A DNA stretch of 64,000 nucleotides from NCBI GenBank assembly GCA_030522415.1, contig CM060107.1:25238571-25302570 (forward strand), in the 5' to 3' direction. This document shows, piece after piece, positions 53,445 to 63,999 of this stretch; within the stretch, counting starts at the first letter, position 1, and every line of letters starts with the position of its first letter. Position numbers and translations under genes: made by a program. The notes under the pieces were generated by a model. That model was not told the DNA's origin. It saw nothing but the letters and a program-made list of their open reading frames with translations, and ran no database searches. The stretch comes from Channallabes apus (lineage: Eukaryota > Chordata > Actinopteri > Siluriformes > Clariidae).

Positions 53445-54281
53445 ATTCCAGCTTACCTGTTCAGGTTGATTGCGATTCTTTTTAAAATATTGTCTCAGTT
53501 TTATATGTTGTTCGTCTTGATGTTTGTCTTCTTTTCACTTGGCAACACTCAAATGCAAATTATTCACCGTGAATCAGCTGTTCTCACCTATCCATTCAGA
53601 GAAACTGAATGAGCTGAAATGAGCCTTTGTTTCACGACCGCGACACCCCTCTCTCTCACGCACATACAGTACAGAGTAGACCAAATCATTACAGTACATA
53701 CTTTATCCAACGAACATGAAAAATATCCACATAATGATGAGTTAAGAAGCATTGCTTAATTTTCGTTTAGACAGACTGTTTGTATCTGATTATTGGTATT
53801 ATTAAAGAACAGCAGCACAAACAACAACACAAGGGCTTGTACAGCAAAGAGTTAAATTTGTAACAGTAAAAGGCATCCGAATTTAAATATATAAATTACT
53901 AGAAACAAATTGAGCACACTATCAGAATAAAAAATAGAACAAATCAAATGTTTTTTACACATACACAAGGAGGATAATGATACCGAGTTTATATTAAAAT
54001 ATCAAATATTGTAATATTGTTTTTGTGTTATTATAAATAATGAAATGCAGTAGGCTGTTATGGTCATCATCAAAAGAAAATATATTAAGTAACAGATAAT
54101 ATTAGGTTTATATTTCAAATTAGATAAAATGCTGATTTTCCAGCAGTAAAATTATTGTATCTCTACAGTTTACAAAACCTCCGCTGCGTGTATTCATTCA
54201 CAGGCTCCAGAGCACGCACAGAGAAATAGGAGACTGTGGTTTAGGAGTGGATTGGAGAGAAGAGAGCTGTTCAGTTACTAT

Positions 54282-54285
<4 letters not shown>

Positions 54286-54344
<59 letters not shown>
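54286..54344. repeat. Poly-A and TA microsatellite
   Basis: A run of about 16 A (one C-free tract) is followed by (TA)n. It marks the start of the segment related to P2 42480-42720. Confidence 0.9.
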
Positions 54345-54639
54345 CATAATATGATCTTTTTGAGTTATGAGGTTTTTTTATTATACATAAGACAACCTTT
54401 CAGTTTTGTAAATATTCTAGTTATAGTGTGTTAAGTTTTTCTTTAGGTTAAACGGTTTTGAGAATTAGACCATCCAGCTAAGATCAATATTATGTCGTTG
54501 ATTGATAAAATCTGGATTAAGGATATTTTATTTTGTTTTATTTATTTAATTTGTATTTTTCATCTTCCCCCCCTGAGGGATTGCCACCTTATTGTGGTCA
54601 GGGGATTTGCGTGCCTCAGTGCTTGGATGTTTACCGAGG

Positions 54640-54800
54640 GCTCAAGGGAGGTGTGTCTGTGTCTGTGTGTGTGTGTGTCTGTGTGTGTGCGCGCGTGCGC
54701 TGTAGCCTGTGCTTTTTTCAGCGGATTTTTCCGCTACCGCAGATCAGTTTATCAACTTGTAATATATAAATTTTAGGAATATATTAACATGTGGAGACAT
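54640..54800 (+). repeat. 160-bp direct repeat in Z, copy 1
   Basis: GGGCTCAAGGGAGGTGTGTC is followed by a GT tract and TTTCCGCTACCGCAGATCAG, then ATTTTAGGAATATATTAACA. The second copy at 55343-55505 is nearly identical outside the microsatellite, so the duplication is fairly recent. Copy 1 continues from the segment shared with P2. Confidence 0.85.
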
Positions 54801-55342
54801 CATTATATGTTGAATGGAACTTGTAAGCCTTTGAATGGTGTTAAAAATACTTGCAAAACAAGTATTGCAGCCATACATTGGAGGGAACTTCTGAGGTGGT
54901 CAGTGATTGATGGCACGGTCGGTCGGAGGGGGTTGTGATCACACCTATAGATCTTTTGTTCTAGGCTATCGGTCAAATATCTCTCCACTTGGAAGCAAAA
55001 ACATGCAAGAGATTTCAGCATCTCGACACACATACTAAGCTGTTTATAAAGTAGACACTGTTTGTTTTTTCATTTTGTAATCTTTCCCGTGTTTACCGTG
55101 TACTGTACAATGTATATTCATTTTTTAATGAATTACTGTAAATACTACACATTCCGTTGATTTACCAGAAATGACTTTTCTGTTTTTTGTGTGTGCTAAA
55201 CTAAACTTCAGGGTCAAAGTAATAGCGATTTTATTTGAAAAGTATTATATATTTACAATGCTGATAAGTTCAAGCTTAGATTCATATATAAACTGCTTCA
55301 AAGTCTTTCCACCCCGTGACCGCTGAAATCCGACAGACGCAG

Positions 55343-55505
55343 GGCTCAAGGGAGGTGTGTCTGTGTGTGTGTGTGTGCGCGTGTGTATGTGTGTGTGCGC
55401 GCGTGCGCTGCAGCCTGTCATTTTCAGCGGATTTTTCCGCTACCGCAGATCAGTTTATCAACTTGTAATATATACATTTTAGGAATATATTAACATGTGC
55501 AGACA
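55343..55505 (+). repeat. 160-bp direct repeat in Z, copy 2
   Basis: This is the second copy of 54640-54800, differing mainly in the GT tract and in GCAGCCTGTCATT against GTAGCCTGTGCTT. CA and TATC microsatellites follow at about 55551-55589. The 543 bp between the copies show nothing identifiable. Confidence 0.85.
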
Positions 55506-56187
55506 TTTAAGGGTGCGCTGCCCTCTCTTGCCCCTGCGTAGAGCCCCCACACACACACACACACACACACATCTATCTATCTATCTATTATATAAATACA
55601 CTTTTGGAATCTGCATCTACATTTTCTGTTACAAGTATAGAATTAGGTTCAGCTGAGACTCATGATCAATGGTGTTAGGGTACTTATGTAGTGATAATTA
55701 GTTTCAGCCAAATCATTAAAACTAACAATGGACTATGACACTCTTGTTTTACACACATTGTTTTAGCGATAGTTTCACGGAAGCGAGTTCAGAACTAATC
55801 TAACCAAACCAAAAAAAAAAAAAAACATCCGAAGCTTCAAATAGAATGAACGAACTAATGAAATTGATATATATGTAATTGATATACTGTATATACAGAC
55901 GTGTGTGTGTCATTTTAATTCAAATGAACATTTTAATGCTTTCTGATACACTTATCAACTTATCCACATAAACTTATCAACACAAACTCTCCGTGCACGC
56001 ACACACACAATCTCTAAAAAATTAATATTAATAACATACATATACAAATAAACAAAAATATAAACGTCTATATTGAAGTTTACGGTGAACGCAGAGTCGG
56101 CTAAGCACACGTGATGACGCGCGCGCCCTCACCTCTGTTACGGCTGCCTACAGTATTTGGCCAAAAGAATTATAATAATTGAACGAT

Positions 56188-56292
56188 ATGCCTGGTCCTG
56201 GAAAGAGACATCAACAGTCCGGCGCTGAGAAACAAAAGAACCGAAAGAAAAAAAAGCCTAAGATGAAGCCCGTGCATCAATTCCAGAAATAA
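56188..56292 (+). CDS. Short Lys/Arg-rich ORF in Z
   Basis: A 34-codon ORF starts MPGPGKRHQQSGAEKQKN and continues RKKKKPKMKPVHQFQK before the stop. KRHQQSGAEK followed by a basic run looks like the start of ZMYM/hAT-type transposases, where a similar basic N-terminus occurs. It could be the first exon of the lost transposase of Z. AATAAA (56288-56293) overlaps the stop. The likeness is suggestive only, and the ORF is too short for certainty. Confidence 0.3.
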   Translation: MPGPGKRHQQSGAEKQKNRKKKKPKMKPVHQFQK

Positions 56293-56430
56293 AACTTTAC
56301 TTTATTCTGTCGACGTTAATAATGTAATAACGTAACATTAACGTAAAATAACGCAAATTTCATTTAACAGCAGGGGGGACAATAAATATATATTTTTATA
56401 AATTTATTGCATTGTTTATGTTGTTTACAG

Positions 56431-56598
56431 TCAAGCCATCAACATACAATAAAATGTAAACATGAGATCTAAACTAAAAACTGTGCTCCCTGTGCTGGTG
56501 CTGGCAATATCATCTCTTTGTTCTGCTGTCTCCGGCTCCCTCCCTGGTTCTGAATCTGCCCCGTCCTCTACTCTCACTGTCTCAGAACACACTGACTC
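56431..56598 (-). other. Possible acidic exon in Z
   Basis: On the minus strand a strong acceptor (TTTTTTTCTGCTTCAG) precedes an open stretch reading ESVCSETVRVEDGADSEPGR and EPETAEQRDDIASTSTGS. This Glu/Asp/Ser-rich composition is common in linkers near the start of transposases and zinc-finger proteins. It is on the opposite strand from the Lys/Arg-rich ORF at 56188, so if both are real one has been inverted. Low confidence. Confidence 0.3.
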
Positions 56599-57040
56599 CT
56601 GAAGCAGAAAAAAAATGCAGGAAATTATGTTTTCTAACATGCGTTAGATAGTTTTTTTTTATCATTCTATACACAATACTTTGCTATTTTTATAGATGTT
56701 GAGCATCGTGAGCAAGCCCGAGATCATATTAACGTTAATTATCACCAGCCGGCATTAATAGCACACGAGTAACGTGAGTTGGACGCACACCAATCGATTC
56801 GACTATGGTTAATCGCTCACTCCGTAGGCTCCCTGAATAGGCGGGAAAGGGATGGAACCGCGCATTCGTCCCGGCAGGAAAAAAAAAACTAAACAGATCT
56901 AACAGATGAGGACTCAGATTAATGTGCAAAAAATATATAATAAAACTATATAAGTCTACATAGCCTTTATAAGACTCTACCTTAAGCGCACTTAAAACAT
57001 TTTAGTTAGTTTTAAAATAAAACAATTTTAAAACATCACT

Positions 57041-57105
57041 CGGGATTCGAACCGCCGTTTGTAGATCACTGGCCAAGTGTTCTAACCGCTACACCAAGCG
57101 GCCAC
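57041..57105 (-). repeat. tRNA-like sequence, right arm of Z
   Basis: On the minus strand GCTTGGTGTAGCGGTTAGAA (box A) and GGCGGTTCGAATCCCGAG (perfect box B) are the mirror image of the left-arm copy at 52632. Both polymerase III boxes are intact here, so transcription is conceivable, but the stems do not give a proper cloverleaf. Confidence 0.6.
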
Positions 57106-57601
57106 TTAGAGACAGTGCACACCAGAGACGTTAATAAGCCACTCAACTTCTTTGAAAGCAAGCGTACGTCTTTGATAAGTGACGAAGTAAGCCTGTTATA
57201 ATAATAACTTGGTGTTATTTGATCTTATTGGTTTAGAAATTCATATTTAAATAAAACCCTACACACTTCTTTTCTAATTACACGTGATAAAATCTAAAGG
57301 CTCACTGTGTTAATATTTATTGTGCTTAAATTTGATCTTAATAAGATTTGATTTAATTTGAATTCTACATTTGTACTGTAATTATAGTACTGTGATTATG
57401 AATTCGGTCAACTAGAGTGTTTCACTTGATGTTATCGGCTATTACGTGTATTATTGAGGCAGAGAATGAACTAAGGCATGAGGCGTCAGTCTGTAGTTAT
57501 ATAGCGCCACTCAGTGGTAAAAGCCAGCAAATGCACAGCAAATGCACATCCCGTAATGCGGCGGCGACGTTACATACGACGCTCCGATTTTGTAACCACT
57601 G

Positions 57602-58024
57602 TAGGTTCCTAGGGGTGCATTCTTAAATTCAGTTTGTCTGAATCTTTATAAACGCCAAGTTGGGAAAATCATGTTTGAGAAAACGACAATAACAATTAAA
57701 CACTTGATCATTTGCGTCTGTGCTATTTTGTGCTTAAGTGACCCATACTCTTTTTGTTTGAAGAACATTAACACTAGACCGCAATGGGGGGAAAAATACT
57801 TCACACTCGATCAAATTCCAGGACCCTCCTTTCATGACTTTTCCTAGATCTGTGAGCTTAATCACCCAGCATGCTTACATTTTTAAAATCGCACCAGTAA
57901 AAGCTAGTATAAAGCTATTTTGCTCTTATTTATGTGAAATTGCTGACAGCTGTGCAGTGGCATTCCATTTCCTGCCTTTTACAACCTACGATTCTCATTT
58001 TTTATTATTTTTTTTAATTTAATC
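57602..58024. other. Spacer between Z and L2 copy 3
   Basis: No gene is seen. About 80 bp (57690-57765: AATTAAACACTTGATCATTT and GTGCTTAAGTGACCCATA) resemble P1 at 50965-51020 and P2 at about 43290-43335, so more P-related sequence is present here in diverged form. Confidence 0.5.
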
Positions 58025-58267
58025 GTTGGTGACGTTGCTATCTGTTTTCGTATCGTTGCCGCGAAAGTTTCGCGCTGGTATCAGCGTTTAAATTACATAG
58101 CTTTATACAATAACAATATTAATAGCAACTAGCTTTTACATCATCATACTATTCGGCTTCGCCTTTTTTTCTGCAATTATTGGAGAATGCGCGCGTTTCC
58201 TCGTCTAAGAACAACAAACAGAATTCATCTCCAAACAAATAAAACTCCGACACAGAGGTACGTTATC

Positions 58268-59164
58268 ATGTCTACCGTTCAGTGTGTGCAGTGCAGGATG
58301 TTTAGACATTCTTCCTCCGTCATTAGCGATAATTTTATTCGTGATAGGTGTGTGTTAGTGAGCACTCTGACAAAGAAGATATCAGCGTTAGAGGAGCACA
58401 TCCAGACTTTAGAGAGTGTTAGAGAGTGTGAGAGCAGCGTTATTCCCATAGCGGACAGTCTGGGTGCCACAGGCGGAGATAATCAGCCCCCGACTCCGGC
58501 ATTAGAGCCCTCACAGCGGGTCGAGTGGGTGACGACTCTGCGGCATACTCGTTCAGCCAAAGCTAACGCTAAGGCTAGCCCACCGGAGCACACCTCCTCT
58601 GCGCTTCACATGTCCAACAGGTTTGCTCTCCTCAGTGCTGCAACCGCTGAGAAACCTGAAAGAGCTCTGGTTATAGGAGACTCTATACTGAGGCACGTGA
58701 CATTAGCTAGACTTTTAGGGGTGCCAGCGGCAGTGGTTAGGTGTATCCTGGGAGCCAGAGCACTGGACATAGCAGGTAATCTTAGTGTTCTAGGACAGCA
58801 CAGGTTCTCTAAGACAGTGGTACATGCTGGAGCTAATGATATACGCCTTCGTCAGTCAGAGGTTAGTAAGAGTAACTTTACAAAGGTGTTTAAATTAGCG
58901 AAGGCGATGTCCGATGAAGTAATATGCTCTGGTCCCATCCCAATGAGACGTGGCGACATAGCTTACAGCAGTTTATGGTCGCTGAACCGCTGGATGTCCA
59001 GGTGGTGCTCCGAAAATAATGTGGGATACATAGACAATTGGAAGACCTTTGAGGGCAAAGCTGGCCTGTTAGGGCGGGACGGTGTCCATCCCACTCGGGA
59101 AGGTGCTGCTCTCATTTCTTGTAGTATAGCTCATAGTCTCAGTAGAGGTCTAGTTAATCGGTGA
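58268..59164 (+). CDS. L2 ORF1p with SGNH/GDSL esterase domain, open
   Basis: This is a 298-codon ORF. The N-terminus has a C-x2-C pair (CVQC); the second pair, CDRC in copy 2, reads RDRC here, so the zinc-finger-like motif is damaged. A short coiled coil (KKISALEEHIQTLESV) follows, then a Ser/Ala/Pro-rich linker. The esterase domain has the nucleophile block VIGDSILRHV (Ser139), the Asn block VVHAGANDIRLRQSEV (N190) and DGVHPTREG (Asp271, His274), so the full SGNH set is present. In CR1/L2 LINEs this domain is thought to help the ribonucleoprotein, with the reaction unproven. The start at 58268 is shared with copy 2. Confidence 0.88.
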   Translation: MSTVQCVQCRMFRHSSSVISDNFIRDRCVLVSTLTKKISALEEHIQTLESVRECESSVIPIADSLGATGGDNQPPTPALEPSQRVEWVTTLRHTRSAKANAKASPPEHTSSALHMSNRFALLSAATAEKPERALVIGDSILRHVTLARLLGVPAAVVRCILGARALDIAGNLSVLGQHRFSKTVVHAGANDIRLRQSEVSKSNFTKVFKLAKAMSDEVICSGPIPMRRGDIAYSSLWSLNRWMSRWCSENNVGYIDNWKTFEGKAGLLGRDGVHPTREGAALISCSIAHSLSRGLVNR

Positions 59165-59260
59165 CAATCCAGAGCCCAGGCCAGGGAGCAGACAGACAGG
59201 CTAAACCAACCGTCTGCTAGCTGCATAGAGTCGTCACTCAGGGTTCACCATATTGAGACT

Positions 59261-60325
59261 GTGTCTGTTCCCCGATCTAAGCAAAAATGTAGAAAGACTC
59301 AGAAAGTCTGTTTTAATAATTTAATTAACATAAAGACCACAAACTCGGATCATACTGAATGCGCAGCCGGCACCTCTGATCTGAAGCTAGGACTGTTAAA
59401 TATTAGATCTCTCGCATCAAAAGCGGTTATTGTTAATGAAATTATCACAGATCAGGCGTTTGATATACTCTGTTTAACTGAAACATGGGTTAAATAGGAC
59501 GTGTATGTAGCTCTAAATGAAGCTAGTCCTCCTCGATACAGCTACATACACCAGCTTCGGTTAACTGGTAGAGGAGGAGGCGTCGCAGTTATTTACAATG
59601 ATAATCTGTCTATCGTACAAAAACACGGACACAAATTTAACTCATTTGAAATTCTTTATAGTAACATAAGTGTATTTAAGTATATTAAGTCAGCTCAGTC
59701 CTTCATTCATTCATTCATTTTCTATACCGCTTAATCCTGTGTTCAGGGTCGCGGGGGACCTGGAGCCTATCCCAGGAGACTTCAGGCACTAGGCGGGGTA
59801 CACCCTGGACAGGTCCATCGCAGGTCAGCTCAGTCGATTCCACTAATTATAATTTACAGACCTCCAGGGCCGTATTCTGAATTTCTTAGTGAATTTGCGG
59901 ATTTCATCTCAGAACTGGTCGTTTCTGTAGACAAAGCGTTAATTGCCGGAGATTTTAACATTCATTTTGAGAATACAGAAGACCCTCTGAGAACAGCATT
60001 TATGTCCGTACTGGACTCCGTAGGCGTAAATCAGTGTGTAGTAGGACCCACTCATAAAGCAGGTCACACTTTAGACTTAATAATATTTTTTCGGATTAAG
60101 TATAAGACATCACAATTCCACTGTCTGAAATTATCTCAGATCACTATCTTGTCTCCATTCAAGTGTGTCACAGTGATAATGTACGCACAGCACCGCGCTA
60201 CTGTATTAAACGTACATTCACATCAACTACCACACAAAGTTTTATCAGAAATCTCCCAGAGTAACCAACTTCGATTAGGTCACCGTCAGACCCCACAGAA
60301 CTCGATCAGGCAACTGAATATTTAG
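59261..60325 (+). pseudogene. L2 copy 3 ORF2: AP endonuclease, broken
   Basis: Blocks are LGLLNIRSLASKAVIVNEII, ILCLTETWVK followed by a stop (59495), LTGRGGGVAVIYNDNLSIVQ, then the SINE-tail insertion (59701-59823). After it come IIYRPPGPYSEFLSEFADFI-equivalents, IAGDFNIHFENTEDPL and GPTHKAGHTLDLIIFF. A frameshift near 60095 shifts the SDH block out of frame. The DNA keeps all landmarks of copy 2. Confidence 0.85.
59701..59823 (-). mobile_element. SINE 3'-tail insertion with 12-bp duplication
   Basis: GTCAGCTCAGTC occurs at 59689-59700 and 59824-59835, a perfect 12-bp target duplication. The 123-bp insert, read on the minus strand, is the 3' end of the same SINE as at 28558-28790 and ends in (AATG)n. 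L2 copy 2 shows the empty site (25690-25705 region). It is a strongly 5'-truncated retroposon and interrupts the endonuclease. Confidence 0.9.
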
Positions 60326-60344
60326 AGTCGACATTTCATTAGAT

Positions 60345-61524
60345 AATGTAGCTCCAGCTAAAAGAAAAATTATTAGAGATAAGAAACTCGCTCCCTGGTA
60401 TAACGATCACACGCGCACATTAAAACAGGCCGCTCGGAAATTAGAGCGTAAATGGCGTCCAACTAAATTATTAGTATTTCAAATAGCATGGACAGAGAGC
60501 ATCCTGAACTATAGGAAATCTCTTAGTGTAGCTAGATCAACGTATCTCTCCACTCTTATAGAAGAAAATAAAAATAATCCTAGATTTTTATTTAATACCA
60601 TAGCCAAATTAACCAGAAATAAGACCACTACAGAAATCTCCACAACAACATCATGCAATAGTGAGGACTTGAACTTTTTTAATAATAACATTGTAAATAT
60701 CAGGCATAAAATTGAGGCTTTGAAACCGAACAATGTAATTGATACAGATGTTAACCTAGCCATGTCAGATTCGAACCTAGAATACTTTACTCCCCTTGAA
60801 GAGAATGAACTAATTTCACTCATCTCTTCTGCAAATTCATCAACCTGTATATTAGATCCTATACCGACACATTTTCTTAAACAGAGTGTTGAGAATTATT
60901 AATTCCTCACTCAGCATTGGGTATGTTCCAAAATCTTTTAAATTAGCAGTTATCAAACCAATAATTAAGAAACCTGACCTCGACCCCTGTCAGCTGTCCA
61001 ATTACAGGCCAATATCAAACCTCCCCTTTATCTCTAAGATTCTGGAAAAGATTGTAGCGGAGCAGCTATGCTCATATCTACATAGAAATGGCATACATGA
61101 ACTGTATCAGTCAGGATTTAGGCCTCATCACAGCACAGAAACAGCACTCGTTAAAGTAGTAAATGACCTCCTACTGGCCTCTGATCAGGGTTGTGTAACT
61201 ATGCTTGTATTACTCGACCTCAGTGCAGCTTTTGACACCATTGATCATGCTATTCTTCTTCACAGATTAGAAAATGTAGTAGGAATTAAGGGTACAGCCC
61301 CCTCCTGGCTCAGATCCTATTTGACCGATCATTATCAGTATGTAGACTTAAATGGTGATTATTCTGTATGTTCTCTAGTGGAGTTTTCCGTTCCGCAGGG
61401 TTCAGTTTTAGGCCCACTGCTTTTTTCCCTTTACATGCTTCCTCTGGGCAACATAATCCGTAAGCATGGTATTAGTTTTCATTGTTATGCTGACGACACA
61501 GTTATACGCCTCAACAAAATCTGA
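60345..61524 (+). pseudogene. L2 copy 3 ORF2: linker and RT palm
   Basis: The linker (KLERKWRPTKLLVFQIAW-equivalent, NNPRFLFNTIAKLTRNK) leads into an open frame 60886-61524 with [99 protein letters not shown] and the active site SFHCYADDT. Right after the active site the frame is lost by a 2-bp deletion in a CACACA run (61495-61502). RT motifs are otherwise preserved. Confidence 0.85.
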
Positions 61525-62330
61525 AGAGAAAAACCATCTTACTAAAGTTGAGCAATGTGTGCAGGACATAAGAAATTGGATGCTAATTAACTTCCTTCTG
61601 CTTAATCCGGATAAGCCAGAAGTTCTAGTCATAGGACCGCATACAGCTAGAAGTAAAATCTTAGATCACACCGTAACTTTAGATGGCCTTTATGTTCCAT
61701 CAAGTGCAACAGTACAAGACTTCGGCGTGATTATAGATTCCAGCCTTTCATTTGAAGCTCATGTAGATAATATCACCAGGATAGCATTCTTTCAGCTCAG
61801 AAATATTGCCAAGATAAGAAATATATTGTCGCTAAACGATGCAGAAAAACTAGTTCATGCTTTTATCACTTCTAGGTTGGACTATTGTAATGCCTTACTG
61901 TCTGGTTGTTCAGTTAGGTGCATAAACAAGCTTCAGCTAGTCCAGAATGCAGCAGCGAGAGTCCTCACTAGAACCAGAAGATATGAGCACATCACCCCTA
62001 TCCTATCTTCACTACATTGGCTCCCTGTGAAATTTCACATTGATTTTAAAATACTACTCTTGACATATAAAGCATTAAATGGTCTCGCGCCGCAGTATCT
62101 GAGCGAACTGCCAGTGTCTTACGATCCGCCACGCCTGCTTCGGTCAAAGGATGCAGGCTGCTTGTCAGTACCGCGTATTATGAAAACTACAGCTTGGGGG
62201 TAGAGCTTTTTCTTACAAAGCCCCAAAATAATGGAATAGTCTTCCAAATAGTGTTCGGGACTCAGACACAGTCTCAGTGTTTAAGTCTAGGCTCAAACCC
62301 TATTTATTTAGCGAAGCATTTTTATAAATA
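61466..62330 (+). pseudogene. L2 copy 3 ORF2: RT C-terminal region
   Basis: This continues in the shifted frame: [76 protein letters not shown] and ILSSLHWLPVKFHIDFKI, ending at a stop at 62203 caused by a G insertion in a GGG run (ACAGCTTGGGGGTAG against GCTGGGGGCAGA). The last block, FSYKAPK.WNSLPNSVRDSD, is in another frame to about 62330. Confidence 0.85.
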
Positions 62331-63036
62331 GATTTGCCATAAGGTAAAGGAGCAGATCTGGGGGACTCATGGACGTAGAGTATTATGGTGAACTGGTATG
62401 TTTAGATGCTGTCTTCCTCAGTCTCATTTGATCACTCAGGTTTGTTGACGGTGAGGTGATTGTTTGATTTACATCTCAGGGAGCCCTCATGTTTGTGTTT
62501 CCTTCTGGCTCTCCCTTTTAGTTATGCTGTCATAGTTAGTCCTGCCGGAATCCCTGCATGCACTCTACAGTAAATATACATTCACATTATACATTGTGAC
62601 TGTGAACATACCTAATTGCAATCTCTCCTCCTCTTCTCTTTCTCCCCCTCTTTCTCTTTCCTCTCTCCCCCTGTCTCCCCCTTTCATTCTTTCTCTCTCT
62701 CTCTCAGTCGAGCTACACATGTCGTTCCTGAGCTGCCAGTGATCCAGACTCCCTCTGCCCTCCGGGCCTGTGTGATCCATCCTGGTGCCCCGTTTCTGGT
62801 TGGAGGTCTCGTCGCATGGATGCCCCGTGTGTCTCTTTGGGATGCGTCTGGTGTCTTGGGATGATTCTATCTACTTAGAAGATGGTTCTGGCCTCGACTG
62901 GTGTTGTCAGCTGTTTCTCTGAGGACTTGACAATTCGATAGTTCAGGACTGGAACTTTCTACAAGTCTATCTGAGTCTCCAATAACTACTGGACTCCATT
63001 TTACATCAACTATTATAACATCAACTATTATAGCTG
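62331..63036 (+). other. L2 copy 3 3' UTR with polypyrimidine tract
   Basis: No coding potential is seen. A CT-rich stretch of about 80 bp (62626-62704) and the words TCTCGTCGCATGGATGCC and CATCAACTATTATAACATCA follow. I take this as the long 3' UTR of the L2 because it directly continues ORF2. The usual 3' terminus like that of copy 1 is not present, which suggests truncation where the DIRS-like element starts. Confidence 0.55.
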
Positions 63037-63363
63037 AACGTCTCGGGTTACTTTGCAGTAACCCTGTTCCCTGAGAGGCGGGAACGAGATGCTGCGTTAG
63101 AACGCTTATGGGAACTATCTTGTCGCATTGCCGGCCATGAAGCATGTGTGGAAAAACGCCATTATCTGGCTACATATAACCTCGGTCAGGTGACGTCATC
63201 TGATTAGATCAGGTGGAGGTTATAAATACCGGAAAGCCGGCAACAAAACCTCAGATTATTTGTCTGAATGGACGTCCGGTCACATGGTAGTGCGGCGTTC
63301 GGACGCAGCATCTCGTTCCCGCCTCTCAGGGAACAGGGTTACTGCAAAGTAACCCGAGACGTT
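63037..63363. repeat. Long inverted repeat at the DIRS end
   Basis: Arms of 69 bp (63037-63105, 63295-63363) are separated by 189 bp. The only mismatches I see lie in the inner GCGTTCTAACGC against GCGTTCGGACGC. The spacer includes TATAAATA at about 63221, a possible TATA box. In DIRS elements such complementarity allows formation of a circular intermediate. Confidence 0.9.
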
Positions 63364-63495
63364 CCCTTTTCGAGGCTTCACTCAATGCTGCGTTAGAACG
63401 CTTATGGGAACGAGAATACCAACGCCGCCGCACTACAGGTGTCTGGACCCCAAGGTTGTGTAGCGTGTGCGCACAAGGCCGAGAAGGTCTCAGAT

Positions 63496-63999
63496 TCATG
63501 TCCGGGAAGCTGAACCGAGGACTCGTGAGCCTGGGGTGGCATGGACATCCAGACTATAAAATCTCATAAATGTGTGCGGAGAGGACCAACCCGCTGCGTC
63601 ACACACTTGTTGCAGGGGAGTACCTCTTGCAAGAGCAATAGATGAGGCGACCCCTCTGGTTGAATGAGCCCTGACTCCTAGGGGCGAAGTGTGTCCACGC
63701 GCCTCATAGGAGAGGGCAATAGCATCTCTCACCCAGTGTGACAGAGTATGTGTGGTGGCGGCCGCCCCCCGGTTGCGGCCTCCATAACATATAAAGAGTT
63801 GCTCTGACTTACGCCACTGGCTGGTGCGGTGGACATAAGCCTGAAGAGCACGTACTGGGCACAGTAGGTGAAGTTTCTCCTGCTCCGAATCCGCAAAGGG
63901 CGGAGGACAGAAGGCTTCCAGGATGACAGGGTGCATGGTAGAGAAAGGAACTTTCGGTAGATAGTTTGGGTGAGGATGCAGAATGGCCTTGACTAGCCC
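63496..63999 (-). CDS. DIRS-type tyrosine recombinase, C-terminal part, open
   Basis: The frame is open from the window edge to a stop at 63496. It reads LPKVPFSTMHPVILEAFCPP, LHLLCPVRALQAYVHRT, then the catalytic region VRAHSTRGVASSIALARGTP (H-x-x-R), AAGWSSPHTFMRFYSLDV (the later H and the nucleophile Tyr in RFYSLD). No stop or shift is seen, so this copy may be recent. The recombinase integrates circular DNA without making target duplications. The N-terminal part, RT and RNase H would lie beyond 64000. Confidence 0.85.
   Translation of the reverse strand, partial: GLVKAILHPHPNYLPKVPFSTMHPVILEAFCPPPFADSEQEKLHLLCPVRALQAYVHRTSQWRKSEQLFICYGGRNRGAAATTHTLSHWVRDAIALSYEARGHTSPLGVRAHSTRGVASSIALARGTPLQQVCDAAGWSSPHTFMRFYSLDVHATPGSRVLGSASRT

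Larger units (their letters stand above)
52154..57601. mobile_element. Element Z: TA-flanked TIR element with tRNA-like arms
   Basis: The left end CAGTGGTTACAAAATTGGAA and the right end, reverse-complemented CAGTGGTTACAAAATCGGAG, match over 15 bp, and TA flanks both sides (52152-52153, 57602-57603). About 600 bp near each end also match in inverted form, including ACCAAGTTATTATTATAACA and a tRNA-like sequence. The left arm has a second partial copy (53030-53320). The interior is mostly non-coding with two short possible exons. CAGTGG and TA are shared with element P, and a 240-bp inner segment (54360-54610) matches P2 at 42480-42720. Confidence 0.7.
58025..63036 (+). mobile_element. L2 LINE, copy 3, full length
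   Basis: This is a plus-strand L2 from the 5' UTR (TTGGTGACGTTGCTATCTGT at 58025) through ORF1, ORF2 and a long 3' UTR with a CT-rich tract. It is close in sequence to copy 2. ORF1 is open; ORF2 has several stops plus a 123-bp SINE tail insertion. Its right end at about 63036 is set by the start of a DIRS-like element, so it may be clipped. Confidence 0.85.

Noticed and set aside
57041..57105. Functional tRNA gene on the minus strand
   Set aside because: Boxes A and B are good but I cannot form acceptor and anticodon stems; mirror copies in the other arm mark it as a repeat.
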